Source: Planctomycetota bacterium (lineage in GTDB: Bacteria > Planctomycetota > GCA-002687715). Taken from it: 59,851 bases of DNA. The notes beneath the pieces were generated by a model, which ran no database searches, was not told the origin of the DNA, and worked only from the letters and a program-made list of their open reading frames with translations. Within the stretch, counting starts at the first letter, position 1. Each line of letters starts with the position of its first letter. A program made the translations under genes and the position numbers. The stretch spans positions 1 to 59,851 of the forward strand of contig NZBC01000225.1 in NCBI GenBank assembly GCA_002687715.1, given 5' to 3'. Shown one piece after another: positions 16,689-25,980 of this stretch.

Positions 16689-18074
16689 CTATTTGGCGTC
16701 CTTCTTCAGCGCGTAGATGAAGATCTTGCTCGCGCCTGGCGCCGCGATGACGACCTCGGTCTTGCCGTCGCCATCGACATCACCGGCGCCGACGGCGGCG
16801 CCGAAGCCCTTGGTGCCCGAGCCGCCGGGCATGAAGGCTCTCGATGGGCGGGGCGGCGGATCGAACGCGGGGGGGTCGAGGAAGAGCACGACGCGTCCGA
16901 TGGCGGGGGAGCCGACGAGCAGATCCTCCGTCTTCCCGCCGCCGAAGCGCCCGGCTGCAAGGGCGGCGCCCTGCTGCTCGAACGCGATGAGGCCGCGCAG
17001 TGTCGCGACGGTCTTGAGCTTCTCGTGCATGCGTCCGAGATCGAGTTTCTTTTGCGTGTCCTTCCAGGCGACGGCGTGGACCGCGCCGACTTCCCGGTTG
17101 CGCTGATGGCCGCGCCGCGGCTCCGAGAGCAGGAGGTCCTTGGTGCCGTCGTCGTCGAGGTCCATTCCCGTGAGGGCGTGGCCCAGCCGGCCGCCGCGGT
17201 TGCCGCGGATGACGAGGTCGACATCGTCCCGACCGAGGCGGATCGTCGTCGCCTTCTTCTTGAACCGGTCGCGGCGGCCACGCACCACCGTGACGGTGCC
17301 CGTCCCGTCGCGGTGGTCGGGAGAGCCCAGGACGAGATCGTCGATGCCGTCTCCGTCCAGATCCTCGCAGAGCAGCTGCGTCCCTAACGACTCGGCTTCG
17401 CGACCGACGATGATCAGGTCGGCCTCCATGCCCTTCTCACCGGCCTTCGCCTTGCTCTTCTTGAACCGCTTGCGGCCCCTGAAGACCCATACCCGGCCCG
17501 CGGACCGGGTCGTGCCGACGTTGGCGTACGACTCGGCGACGATGATGTCGTCGAGCTTGTCGCCGTTCAGGTCGCCGAGGGTCACCGCTCGGCCGAACCC
17601 GAACAGGCGCGTCTCGCCATAGAGGTTGAGTGTGTTGGAGCCGGCGACGCCCCCGCCGAGGACCGCCCCGCCTCTCTTGCCGCCGAGAATGAGGTGGCAC
17701 GAGCCGCGCGACTCATTCGTCCCGGGTGCGCCGACGAGGATGTCGGGCAGGCCGTCTCCGTTGACGTCGCCGATCGCGAATGACGATCCGAACCGGGATC
17801 CGGCCATCTCGCCGAACCAAGACACGGAACGATCATCGAGGTCTTCGCCGTCGCCACCCTTCAGGATGAAGAGGCGTCCCTGCTGATGGCGTTCGCCTCG
17901 CTGATGGCGGGGCGCGCCAGCGAGGATCTCTGCCTTGCCGTCGCCGTCGATGTCCGCGACTTGGAGGACCTGTCCGAGGTCCTCGATTCCATGGCCCTCT
18001 ACGACCAGTTTCTGGGCGGAGAGCGGCCCGAGCGCCGCTGAGAACACGAGGAGGATGCGGGCGGTGGTCTTCAC
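16689..18074 (-). CDS. secreted FG-GAP/VCBS repeat beta-propeller protein
   Basis: A 461-residue exported protein: N-terminal signal peptide (KTTARILLVFSAALGPLSAQ) and about seven integrin-alpha-type blades. Calcium-loop sequences of the type DxDGDGxxD recur: DIDGDGKAEI, DVNGDGLPDI, DLNGDKLDDI, DLDGDGIDDL, DLDDDGTKDL and DVDGDGKTEV, each followed by a hydrophobic strand and G-[AS]-P. Such propellers sit on the cell surface or in the periplasm and bind calcium; the ligand is unknown. The start is GTG at 18074. The 3' end is only 18 bases from the lpxA stop (convergent). It is followed upstream by another secreted-protein gene on the same strand. Confidence 0.88.
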   Translation of the reverse strand: MKTTARILLVFSAALGPLSAQKLVVEGHGIEDLGQVLQVADIDGDGKAEILAGAPRHQRGERHQQGRLFILKGGDGEDLDDRSVSWFGEMAGSRFGSSFAIGDVNGDGLPDILVGAPGTNESRGSCHLILGGKRGGAVLGGGVAGSNTLNLYGETRLFGFGRAVTLGDLNGDKLDDIIVAESYANVGTTRSAGRVWVFRGRKRFKKSKAKAGEKGMEADLIIVGREAESLGTQLLCEDLDGDGIDDLVLGSPDHRDGTGTVTVVRGRRDRFKKKATTIRLGRDDVDLVIRGNRGGRLGHALTGMDLDDDGTKDLLLSEPRRGHQRNREVGAVHAVAWKDTQKKLDLGRMHEKLKTVATLRGLIAFEQQGAALAAGRFGGGKTEDLLVGSPAIGRVVLFLDPPAFDPPPRPSRAFMPGGSGTKGFGAAVGAGDVDGDGKTEVVIAAPGASKIFIYALKKDAK

Positions 18075-18096
18075 CCCGGCATGGTAACGGATCGGC

Positions 18097-19860
18097 CTAC
18101 TGGATCGTGACAGCCTCGGGGGGCGCGAACTGGGTGAACCCGGCCCCGGTCAGGTTGGGGCCGCCCCACTGGACCGCACAGACGTCGAACGTCGCCCCGG
18201 AGAGGCCAGGCAGGCTGAGGTTGTAGAAATACAGACCGTCGACCGTCGTGACGACGTGGGCCGGCGCGGTGTTCAGGGGCGAACCCAGCATGGCGAACGT
18301 GAGCGGATCAGGGTCGAGACCGAAGAACGGCCCGCTCCCCGTCGGGCTCGCGGTGCTCAAGCTGCCGAGGACGTACAGCTCCGCCCTCTGATCGAAACAG
18401 AAGGCGATGATGTCGAGGCTGTCGGTCGCGTTGCTGCCGAGGCCGATCTGCGGGGTCGTGCAGTTGAGCGGGTCGCTGGGCCAGTTCCGGGCCTTGGCGC
18501 GATAGGAGAACCCGTTTCCGTCATAGAGGATGAGCTCGCACCAGACGTCGCCTTCGCTCGGAAGGACGTCGATCTGGACTGCGCTCAGGATGCCCACGCC
18601 GCTCGCCGTGCCGTCTGTCGTGAGGTCGGACAGGACCCGGTTGATGCGGAGCAGCTTCTCCTGGCCCGAGGGTGCGACTTGCGGCACGAAGTCCGCGAAT
18701 CCGATATCCACCTGCTCGAGCGGACCCATGTCGATGCTGAGGACGCCGTCGTTGGCCGGGTTGGCGTTCGGCAGGACGAGGTCCCACGTCATGCCGGCAG
18801 GCGCGACGGGTCCTACACCCGGTCCCACGGGGAGGGGGCTGAGGAGCGCGTCCCGACCGAACAGCTGGGTGTTCATGTCCAGTCGGCCGTTGATGATGAT
18901 CGGATCGAAGATCGGGTCACGCTGCTCGACCTTGTCGAGATACGGGTGATCGACGAACGCGATCCACGCGACCGAACCCGGCGCCGAGATGCTGACGGTG
19001 GCCGACACTGCGTTGACGGCGGTGCCGAAGCCGCCGACCTGGTTTACGGGCTGGGCAGGATTGATGACCGGAGGAGTGAAGAACGGGATCCCCGGGTCCT
19101 CGAAGTTGTTGGTCGTCGTCCCGAAGAAGAACCCGCTGACTCGCGCCATCTCGGGATTCACGATCGACGGAGACGCCAGCACCGGCGGCCCTTGGTAGTT
19201 CGGGTTGGTCGGGAGCGGAGGCGGACCGATACTCGGATACTCGATCCAGTCCAAAGCGGTGTTCGAGTCGACGCGGTATCCGCGGATGATCGCGCCACCC
19301 GTGAAGTCCACCGCCGGACCATTCCACGGCGCCGTGGGCGAGCACGGCGGCGAGGAGAAGCCGTTCAGGAACACGATGTCCTGCACGGCGGGGAAGCCGG
19401 CGACGGCCGGGATCTGGAGACACACCGCCCACTCCTGGAGCGGATCGAGGATGCCCGCACCGAACAGGCTCGGGACGGTGATGACCTGCTCGACGGCCCC
19501 TACGATCGGCGGACCCCCCTGGTCGGAGACCACCACCGTCCCGGTGCCCGGGGACGCCAGACCCGCCGTGCTGACGGTGGGCGCGTAGAGGGGGATCCCG
19601 CCGCCGGCGATGGTGAAGGCCGAGGTGAGGAGGCCGCCGGAGCCGACGAGGGTGATGGTCGCGTTGACCAGGGGCCGCGCCTGGGCGGGGTCCAGGTTCA
19701 CGAGCTCGATGTAGGTCGGCAGACCATCACCCACCGACTCGTGGTGGATCTCGCTGATGATGATGCCGCTCCGTCCCGGAGGTTGCGCGGAGACGCTGGT
19801 CGCGAGCAGCACGACCAGGGCGACCGCCGCAACCGATTGGCATTGCGTGCGTGAGTGCAT
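18097..19860 (-). CDS. secreted protein with lamin-tail-like domain
   Basis: A 587-residue exported protein with signal peptide (MHSRTQCQ...VSAQ, cleavage near residue 28). Its mature N-terminus IIISEIHHESVGDGLPTYIELVN has the form of a lamin-tail (LTD) domain, a surface adhesion-type immunoglobulin-like fold. The rest is Gly/Pro/Val-rich beta sequence, with a C-terminal domain (about 480-587) of the kind shared by secreted proteins of this genome. ATG 19860 is chosen because it opens the signal peptide; a GTG 14 codons upstream is less likely. It is divergent from the ECF sigma factor gene (167 bases between starts). Function unknown. Confidence 0.75.
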   Translation of the reverse strand: MHSRTQCQSVAAVALVVLLATSVSAQPPGRSGIIISEIHHESVGDGLPTYIELVNLDPAQARPLVNATITLVGSGGLLTSAFTIAGGGIPLYAPTVSTAGLASPGTGTVVVSDQGGPPIVGAVEQVITVPSLFGAGILDPLQEWAVCLQIPAVAGFPAVQDIVFLNGFSSPPCSPTAPWNGPAVDFTGGAIIRGYRVDSNTALDWIEYPSIGPPPLPTNPNYQGPPVLASPSIVNPEMARVSGFFFGTTTNNFEDPGIPFFTPPVINPAQPVNQVGGFGTAVNAVSATVSISAPGSVAWIAFVDHPYLDKVEQRDPIFDPIIINGRLDMNTQLFGRDALLSPLPVGPGVGPVAPAGMTWDLVLPNANPANDGVLSIDMGPLEQVDIGFADFVPQVAPSGQEKLLRINRVLSDLTTDGTASGVGILSAVQIDVLPSEGDVWCELILYDGNGFSYRAKARNWPSDPLNCTTPQIGLGSNATDSLDIIAFCFDQRAELYVLGSLSTASPTGSGPFFGLDPDPLTFAMLGSPLNTAPAHVVTTVDGLYFYNLSLPGLSGATFDVCAVQWGGPNLTGAGFTQFAPPEAVTIQ

Positions 19861-19948
19861 AGCTGTGACTTTTGGGGGATCGGAACGGGACGGAGGGAAC
19901 ACGACAAGAATACCCCCGGCAGGGGGCCCGGACCAAGGTGACCCGTGC

Positions 19949-19977
19949 TTGGCACGGATGACGCCCCCCCTTACAAT
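19949..19977 (+). promoter_or_regulatory. sigma70-type promoter of the ECF sigma factor-kinase operon
   Basis: TTGGCA (19949-19954) and TACAAT (19972-19977) match the consensus -35 and -10 boxes at 5 of 6 positions each with the ideal 17-base spacer. A start near 19984 gives a leader of about 45 bases before the ATG at 20028. It is the best promoter match in the window, and suggests the operon is read by the housekeeping sigma factor and not only by its own ECF factor. Confidence 0.7.
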
Positions 19978-20027
19978 CGCAGGGTTCCCTTATGCAAGAT
20001 CCCCGCTGACAAGGACTTGGGCTCGAC

Positions 20028-20654
20028 ATGACCGACCTCGGACGCGAGCGCCGGGGCGACCCTGGCGATCGCACACTACAGGGCATCCGCGCCTTGATCG
20101 TCCAGGCCCAGTCCGGCGACGGGGCGGCGCTGTCACGCCTGATCGAGATCCACGAGCCCATGATGCTGCGCTGGGCGCGGCGCCGACTGGGGCAACCGCT
20201 GCGCACCCTGGACGAGACACGGGACGTTCTCCACGACGCGTATCAGGTGGCGATACAGAAGATCGGCGCCTTCCGCATGGATGACAACACGTCTTTCGCG
20301 CGCTGGCTGCGCGGCATCATCACCCGGGTCGTCCTGCGCAAGGCCGGAAGCCCGTGGCTCGCGCGGCGGACCCCGCTGTCGGACGACTTCCATCCCCCCG
20401 ATCTCGAGCTCACGCCGATGACCCGGATGACGCTCGAGGACCTGAAGAACCACCGCTACCGCATCCTCCGCGAGATGGAGCGCAAGGATCGCCTGATCTA
20501 CCGCCTGCGGGCCCGAGGGTGCTCGTCGTCGGACATCGCGGTTCGCATCGGGATGACCGACCGTGCCGTGCGGATGCGATTCGCGAGAACCGACGCGCGC
20601 ATTCGCTTGCGGATGCGTCAGCTCGTAGAGACGAGTCCACATGACGGGCTCTGA
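20028..20654 (+). CDS. ECF-type RNA polymerase sigma factor
   Basis: A 208-residue alternative sigma factor. Region 2 is visible at about 45-95 (MMLRWARRRLGQ... DETRDVLHDAYQVAIQKIGAFRMDDNTSFARWLRGIITR), and region 4 as a helix-turn-helix near 165-190 (RARGCSSSDIAVRIGMTDRAVRMRFARTDAR). No anti-sigma factor gene is next to it; instead its last 14 bases overlap the start of a Ser/Thr kinase gene. This pairing is common in Planctomycetota, where the kinase is believed to control the sigma factor by phosphorylation. Target promoters are unknown. Confidence 0.88.
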   Translation: MTDLGRERRGDPGDRTLQGIRALIVQAQSGDGAALSRLIEIHEPMMLRWARRRLGQPLRTLDETRDVLHDAYQVAIQKIGAFRMDDNTSFARWLRGIITRVVLRKAGSPWLARRTPLSDDFHPPDLELTPMTRMTLEDLKNHRYRILREMERKDRLIYRLRARGCSSSDIAVRIGMTDRAVRMRFARTDARIRLRMRQLVETSPHDGL

Positions 20655-23271
20655 TCACGCGGGCGACGCACCCGACGCGAACGCGTCCGAGCAGCCGGGC
20701 GGGCGAACCTCTCCCACCGAGCGCGACAGCCGTTTGGAAGAGCTCCTCAGCGCCTTCATCCTCGAACAGGAGGAAGGAAAGCACCCGCAGATCGAAGACT
20801 GGATGACGCGCCATCCCACGTACGCGGAGGACCTCGCGGTGCTGCTCTCCGATCCGAGCGCGCCGCGTCCGCTGTCCACGGAGTGCGACGAGGACACGCT
20901 CGGCTTCGACGCCCCCGCGCCCGAGCCCGTTCGTCGGATCGGTCCGTGGGAGATTCTCGAGAAGGTCGCGACGGGCGGCGGCGGTACGGTGTATCGCGCT
21001 CGCCACGATGACGACCGGCACGTCGTGGCGCTGAAGGTGATGGACGAGGTCGCCTACGCCGATGCCCGCGACTTCGAGCGCTTCGAGCGCGAGGCGCGCA
21101 TGGTCCAGAACATGGACCTCGTGAACGTCGTGCCCGTTGAAGGCATGGGTGCAAGCGACGGGCGCCGCTGGATCGCGATGAAGTGGATCGAGGGTTCCAC
21201 CCTCGGTGGCCTGTCGGAGCAGATCGCGGACGGCGACGAGGACCCGCGAGTCAAGCGGCTCCGTCCGATGCAAGAACGAGCGCGACTGCTCGCCCGGGTC
21301 GCGCGGACGTTCGAGGCCGTGCATGGCTACGGCATCCTCCATCGCGACATCAAGCCCAGCAACATCCTCATCGACCGCCTCGGCGAGCCGATGATCATCG
21401 ACTTCGGTATCGCGCAGGCGCCCGAACTCGGCGAGCTGACGATGACCGGCGACGGCCTCATGGGCACGCCGCGCTACCTGGCACCGGAGCTGCTCGAGGG
21501 CGGGAACACCGAGGTCACGCGCCAGACCGATATCTACGGGCTCGGACTCTGCCTCTACGAGATCGCGACGGGCACGCGGGCATTCGTTCAGCGGACCCGC
21601 TCTGATCTGTTCACGCAGATCCGCATGACCGGGCCCCTCGATCCGCGCCGGGCGTGCGAGGGCGTGCCGCACGCGCTGTCCGCGATCATCTTGCGAGCGA
21701 TGGCGATCAAGCCACACCGCCGCTATCCGACGATGTCGGCGTTCGCGGACGACCTCGAGCGTTTCGCGCGCGGAGCGCTACCCGACTCCGTGACGCTGCG
21801 GAGTGCGGCGCCGTGGCGGCGGTTTCTCATGCGGCGATGGCGGGGAGTCGCGGCGGCTGCGGCCGTCGTCGTCGCCCTGCTTGGGGCCCTCCCGTTCGTG
21901 CTCGATCACTTCGCGGAGAAGGAACAGAAGGAGCTTGCGCGCCGCAATCTCGAAGAGCTGCGCGCCGAGGTCTCGCCGTGGTTCCTCGCGCCGCGGGAGA
22001 TCGGTCCCCGAGGCGACGTTGGTCTCGATGCGGCGGCGCGGGAGCTCGTGCAGGCGGCGCCCCAGGATCTCGATGCTCGCATGCGCGCCGCCTGGATCCC
22101 GTTTCTGAACGGGCGGCACGAGCACGCCATGTCGTTGCTCGGGCCGGCGTCGGCCGAAGAATCCGATGCGCTCGGGCTGTTTCGCGCGTGGCTCGAGCTT
22201 CGACTCGATTGGAACGTCAAGGGCGAGCGCATCGACAATGCGATTCACTCGATGAACACCGGCGACGTCATGGACGTCATGGACGTCGGACGGCAGGACG
22301 ACTGGTCACCCACTGCTGAAGTGGTGCGCTTCCGGCTCCGACCTCCGCCTGGCCGGGCGGTCGCGACCTTGCTCGAAGACTGGGACTACGAGGCCGACGA
22401 GGTTGACGTCAACTTCCTGCACGTTCGCGCCTATCTCCGGTACCTTTCCATTCCGACCGGGTTCACCGATGCCAAGCGCCGGCGAGCCGGCATCCGGCCC
22501 TGTCGGGCCGATCTGGAAGCCGTGTTGAAACGCGAGCCCGGTCGGTCGTGGGCGCGTTACCTGCTCGCGTCGCTGTTGCTGCGCCACGTCGATCCGAAGC
22601 TCGCGCGGCCGCATCTGGAGCATCTGGCGAAGGAGCTGCCGGACAACGCGGGCGTCGCGTATCTGCGCGGGCTCTCGCAGCTGCTGAAAGGGACTGGAGA
22701 CGGACCGGACGACCGCGATGACGGGCTCGCGTCGACGGAGTTCGAGCGGGCGCGCTCCCTCCTCGCGAAGTGGCGAGCGCGGTGCGAGCGCGTTTCGGGA
22801 GACACCGCCTTCGAGGACCAGCTGGAGCGCAAGCTCCACGGATTCACCGTCGTTCTCGAGATCAAGCGGGGGCGGTGGTCGGCTGCGTTGGCGGCGGTGA
22901 ACCGCTGGAAGGACGCGCACGGCGGGCCGTACTGGCAGGACCGCCTGCTCCCGGTGCTCTTCGAGGCCCGCATCGCCGCGGCACAGGAGTTGACCGACAA
23001 GGTGCACGCGCTGCACCAGCAGGCGGAGACGATCGCTGGCGCGCGGGCCCTGGTCCCGCTCGAGGCCGCGCGCTACGCCCGGACCGTCGAGAAAGACCTC
23101 GAGCGCGCGGCGACCCTCGTGAAGGCGGCCCGGGACCGGAATCGGTACCGCCACCCCGCGCCGACGTCCCTCGAGTCGTGGCTCATGGCGGGGTGGTTCG
23201 GAGCCCGGCCCTACGCCCGGGGGGTCGGCTTCGTATCACACATCGAGCGGCCGCCGCCGAAGAATCGCTGA
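20641..23271 (+). CDS. membrane-anchored serine/threonine protein kinase
   Basis: An 876-residue kinase. Cytoplasmic N-terminus with an acidic segment (1-95), then the kinase domain (about 99-375): glycine loop ATGGGGTVYRA, Lys132 in VALKVM, catalytic loop HRDIKPSN (234-241), DFG at 254-256 and APELLEG. A single membrane span (about 403-422, alanine/valine-rich) follows, then about 450 residues outside, largely helical and compatible with TPR-like repeats serving as a sensor. The coding sequence overlaps the upstream sigma factor gene by 14 bases, so the two are translationally coupled. All catalytic residues are intact. Confidence 0.92.
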   Translation: MTGSDHAGDAPDANASEQPGGRTSPTERDSRLEELLSAFILEQEEGKHPQIEDWMTRHPTYAEDLAVLLSDPSAPRPLSTECDEDTLGFDAPAPEPVRRIGPWEILEKVATGGGGTVYRARHDDDRHVVALKVMDEVAYADARDFERFEREARMVQNMDLVNVVPVEGMGASDGRRWIAMKWIEGSTLGGLSEQIADGDEDPRVKRLRPMQERARLLARVARTFEAVHGYGILHRDIKPSNILIDRLGEPMIIDFGIAQAPELGELTMTGDGLMGTPRYLAPELLEGGNTEVTRQTDIYGLGLCLYEIATGTRAFVQRTRSDLFTQIRMTGPLDPRRACEGVPHALSAIILRAMAIKPHRRYPTMSAFADDLERFARGALPDSVTLRSAAPWRRFLMRRWRGVAAAAAVVVALLGALPFVLDHFAEKEQKELARRNLEELRAEVSPWFLAPREIGPRGDVGLDAAARELVQAAPQDLDARMRAAWIPFLNGRHEHAMSLLGPASAEESDALGLFRAWLELRLDWNVKGERIDNAIHSMNTGDVMDVMDVGRQDDWSPTAEVVRFRLRPPPGRAVATLLEDWDYEADEVDVNFLHVRAYLRYLSIPTGFTDAKRRRAGIRPCRADLEAVLKREPGRSWARYLLASLLLRHVDPKLARPHLEHLAKELPDNAGVAYLRGLSQLLKGTGDGPDDRDDGLASTEFERARSLLAKWRARCERVSGDTAFEDQLERKLHGFTVVLEIKRGRWSAALAAVNRWKDAHGGPYWQDRLLPVLFEARIAAAQELTDKVHALHQQAETIAGARALVPLEAARYARTVEKDLERAATLVKAARDRNRYRHPAPTSLESWLMAGWFGARPYARGVGFVSHIERPPPKNR

Positions 23272-23342
23272 GGACCGCCGCGCCCGTTAGGATGACTCCC
23301 CGGCTCCTGCCCGAGCCCTGGCCCAGACTGCTCACGACCGAG

Positions 23343-23382
23343 CTGCACTTCTCGCTACGCGTTCGTGAATAGTCCGGGCTAG
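23343..23382 (-). repeat. 40-base piece of the MITE-like element (family C copy 2, inverted)
   Basis: On the minus strand this reads CTAGCCCGGACTATTCACGA, then ACGCGTAGCGAGAAGTGCAG. It matches the left arm of the element at 35738-35777 in 38 of 40 positions, in the opposite orientation. The rest of that element is missing here. It lies between the kinase gene and the solute-binding protein gene, just ahead of the latter's ribosome binding site. Confidence 0.8.
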
Positions 23383-23401
23383 CCCACCCGGAGAGAATGC
23401 G

Positions 23402-25054
23402 ATGCGGTTCGTGCTCGTCCTTGCGCTATTGATCGTCGCGCTGCCGGCCCAGAAGGTCTTTCACACGTACACGCAATGGGCGCCGACGACGCTGGACCCC
23501 CAGCTCGTCAACCACGCCGCCTATCTGCGTTATCACGCCCAGCTCTTCGAGTCGCCGCTGGAGATGGGATTCGGTGAACGGGGGCACTGCGACATCCGCC
23601 CTGGGATCTGTTTCAAGCCGATCATCTCCGAGGATGGATTGACCATCACGTTGCGCGTGCAGCAGGGCATTCGATTCCATCCCGATGCGTGCTTCAAGGA
23701 CGGCAAGGGACGCCAGGTCACCGCGGCCGACCTGAGGTACATGTTCATGCGGCATGCGGATCCGTCCCATCCGAGCGTCTACTGGGAGTCATTCCTCGCG
23801 GGACGCATCACCGGGCTCGACGCGTGGCGTCGGCGCGCGCAGGACCACGGGGTCGCCGACTATGACGCGAAGCTCGCGGGCCTCATTGCGGAGAAGGACG
23901 TATTCCGGCTGCGGCTGACCGCTCCTTATCCGACGCTGATCTCGCTCCTCACGCAGCCCTGGGCTTCGATCGTCCCGTCCGAGGCCGTTCGGCGCTACGG
24001 CACCGGGTTCGGAACGGCCCACCCGATCGGGACGGGGCCGTTCCGGTTCAAGAGCAAGGACGCCCTTGGCACCGTCGTACTGGTCAAGAACACCGACTAC
24101 CGCATGCAGGGGTGGCCGCACATCGACGAGGTCCGGTTCGAGGTCGTCGACGATCTCGACAAGCGCACGACTCGCTTCCTCAACGGCGACCTCCACGTGC
24201 TGGACGTGTGGGCGAACAACGCGGACCGGCTCCTGAACCGCTTCGGACTGATCCAGACGGCGTTGCGGCGCAAGGGCATCCGCTACACGTATTCCCCGCC
24301 ACTCGAGGTCTCGTACTTCTACTTCAATCTCAAGAACAAGATCCTCGCCAAGAAGGGAGTGCGGGAAGCATTCGCGTACGCCATCGACCGGCGTGCGCTC
24401 GCGAAGATCGTCGACGGACCCGGGTACCAGCTCGCGAACTCGCCGCTGCCCAGGGTCTTCCCGGAGTCGGCGCCCGTTGATGCCAAGCCGTACCTCTACG
24501 ACAAGCGTTCCCCCGGCCGCGCGCGAAAGTGCTTGAAGGACGCGGGATTCCCGGAGGGCAAGGGACTACCGGAGTTCGTGTTCGACTGCCCCGGCGAGCT
24601 CGCGGAGAAGGATCGTAGGGCGATGGCACTGGTGAAAGCGAACCTCGCCGAGATCGGCATCAAGGTCCAGCTCCGCGAGGAGAAGGACTTCAATGCCTAC
24701 ATGAAGCGCGTCGGCGAGGGCGACGTCCAGATCGGTTGGACGCGTTGGTACGCGGACTACCCCGATGCCGAGAACTTCCTGATCCTCTTCCGCAGCCATG
24801 AGTCGCCGACGGGCACGTTCAACTACGGCATGTACAAGAACCCCGAGTACGACCAGCTCTACGACAAGATGAGCAAGCTGTATCCGGGACCCGAGCGGAC
24901 GGAGATCATCACGAAGATGGTGGATCTGATCCGACATGACGTTCCGTGGGTCTTCCTCTACTACCCCCGCCACGGGATGCTCGTGCAGAAGGGCGTCTTC
25001 GGCTTTCGCAACAACGTTCTGAACTACTCCTTGCGTGACGTTCAGCTGAGGTAG
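23402..25054 (+). CDS. extracellular solute-binding protein, family 5 (peptide/opine type)
   Basis: A 550-residue exported binding protein of the SBP_bac_5 (DppA/OppA) family. Signal peptide at the N-terminus (RFVLVLALLIVALPAQ); mature part starts TYTQWAPTTLDPQLVNHA, a typical opening. Further hallmarks are GLTITLRVQQGIRFHPDACFKDG (about 80-102), HPIGTGPFRFK near 202-212, REAFAYAIDRRALAKI near 321-336 and the C-terminal FLYYPRHGMLVQK. GGAGAG lies 7 bases before ATG 23402. No permease or ATPase gene is adjacent, so it either works with a transporter elsewhere or has another role. Ligand not predictable. Confidence 0.9.
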   Translation: MRFVLVLALLIVALPAQKVFHTYTQWAPTTLDPQLVNHAAYLRYHAQLFESPLEMGFGERGHCDIRPGICFKPIISEDGLTITLRVQQGIRFHPDACFKDGKGRQVTAADLRYMFMRHADPSHPSVYWESFLAGRITGLDAWRRRAQDHGVADYDAKLAGLIAEKDVFRLRLTAPYPTLISLLTQPWASIVPSEAVRRYGTGFGTAHPIGTGPFRFKSKDALGTVVLVKNTDYRMQGWPHIDEVRFEVVDDLDKRTTRFLNGDLHVLDVWANNADRLLNRFGLIQTALRRKGIRYTYSPPLEVSYFYFNLKNKILAKKGVREAFAYAIDRRALAKIVDGPGYQLANSPLPRVFPESAPVDAKPYLYDKRSPGRARKCLKDAGFPEGKGLPEFVFDCPGELAEKDRRAMALVKANLAEIGIKVQLREEKDFNAYMKRVGEGDVQIGWTRWYADYPDAENFLILFRSHESPTGTFNYGMYKNPEYDQLYDKMSKLYPGPERTEIITKMVDLIRHDVPWVFLYYPRHGMLVQKGVFGFRNNVLNYSLRDVQLR

Positions 25055-25165
25055 AGCTTCACGGTCGATGGGGAAGGGGTGACGAATCGTCCCTCGCGCG
25101 GCTTGTGCTGCGTCGCTAGAGTGAAGGCGCTGAATCCCCAAAGGACCCGAAACCTGGAGTTCGTC

Positions 25166-25966
25166 ATGTCGTCGGTCCGAACCCTGCGCCCCATCCGCAG
25201 CCTCGCTTCAGCCCTTGCAATCGCCGTCGTCTGTCTCCTGCTGACGGCGCCTCTGGTCGCCCACGTTGTCTTGGATTGTCCGAATGGCGGAGTCGTCCTG
25301 ATCGCGGGGACGACGTACACGATCGTCTGGCACGTTCAGATCGGCCACAACACCCAGAACTGGGACCTGTGGTACTCCACCACGGGACCCAACGGGCCGT
25401 GGATTCCCATCGTCATGGACCTGCCGGCCGGCAACACCTCCTCCGGCGCGGTGCACTCGTACGTGTGGACGGTTCCCGCCGCGTTCTCGAGTCAGGTGCG
25501 CATCCGAGTCCGACAGGACAATAGCGGCCAGGACTATGAGGACATCAGCAACGGCGACAACTCCATCGTCATGTCGCCACTGAGCGCATCGCCGGCGACG
25601 ATGTCGGTGGCGACGGGCGGTACGCAGATGTTCACGCTGAGCGCGGGTCCCAGCTACGGAGACCTCGGCTACCTGCTCGCAGGTTCGGCGTCCGGGACGA
25701 GCCCGGCCACGAGTATCGGCAACGGGATCACGATCCCGCTGGTCCAGGACGCGTGGACGTCGTTCTCCATCGCCCTGCCGAACCCGCTGTATCAGGACAC
25801 CTTCGGGGTCCTCGACCTCAACGGCCAGGCTACGGCATCGTTCACGCTGCCATCGGGGTTGCCACCTTCGCTGATCGGCCTTTCCGTCTGGCACGCGTTC
25901 GCCGTCGCGACCACCACGCAGGTGGTCCTCGGGAGCAACGCCGTCGAGATGGTGTTCACGCCCTAG
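25166..25966 (+). CDS. secreted beta-sandwich protein
   Basis: A 266-residue exported protein: signal peptide (about 1-33, ending LLTAPLVAH), then a fibronectin/Ig-like segment (about 34-135: GGVVLIAGTTYTIVW...VRIRVRQDNSGQDYEDISN) and a C-terminal domain (about 145-266) opening SATMSVATGGTQMFTLSAGP-like sequence, of the type that recurs in secreted proteins of related planctomycetes. The start at ATG 25166 is supported by GGAG 8 bases upstream and by the signal peptide. Function unknown; probably surface or extracellular. Confidence 0.75.
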   Translation: MSSVRTLRPIRSLASALAIAVVCLLLTAPLVAHVVLDCPNGGVVLIAGTTYTIVWHVQIGHNTQNWDLWYSTTGPNGPWIPIVMDLPAGNTSSGAVHSYVWTVPAAFSSQVRIRVRQDNSGQDYEDISNGDNSIVMSPLSASPATMSVATGGTQMFTLSAGPSYGDLGYLLAGSASGTSPATSIGNGITIPLVQDAWTSFSIALPNPLYQDTFGVLDLNGQATASFTLPSGLPPSLIGLSVWHAFAVATTTQVVLGSNAVEMVFTP

Positions 25967-25980
25967 AACCGGGCGCGACC

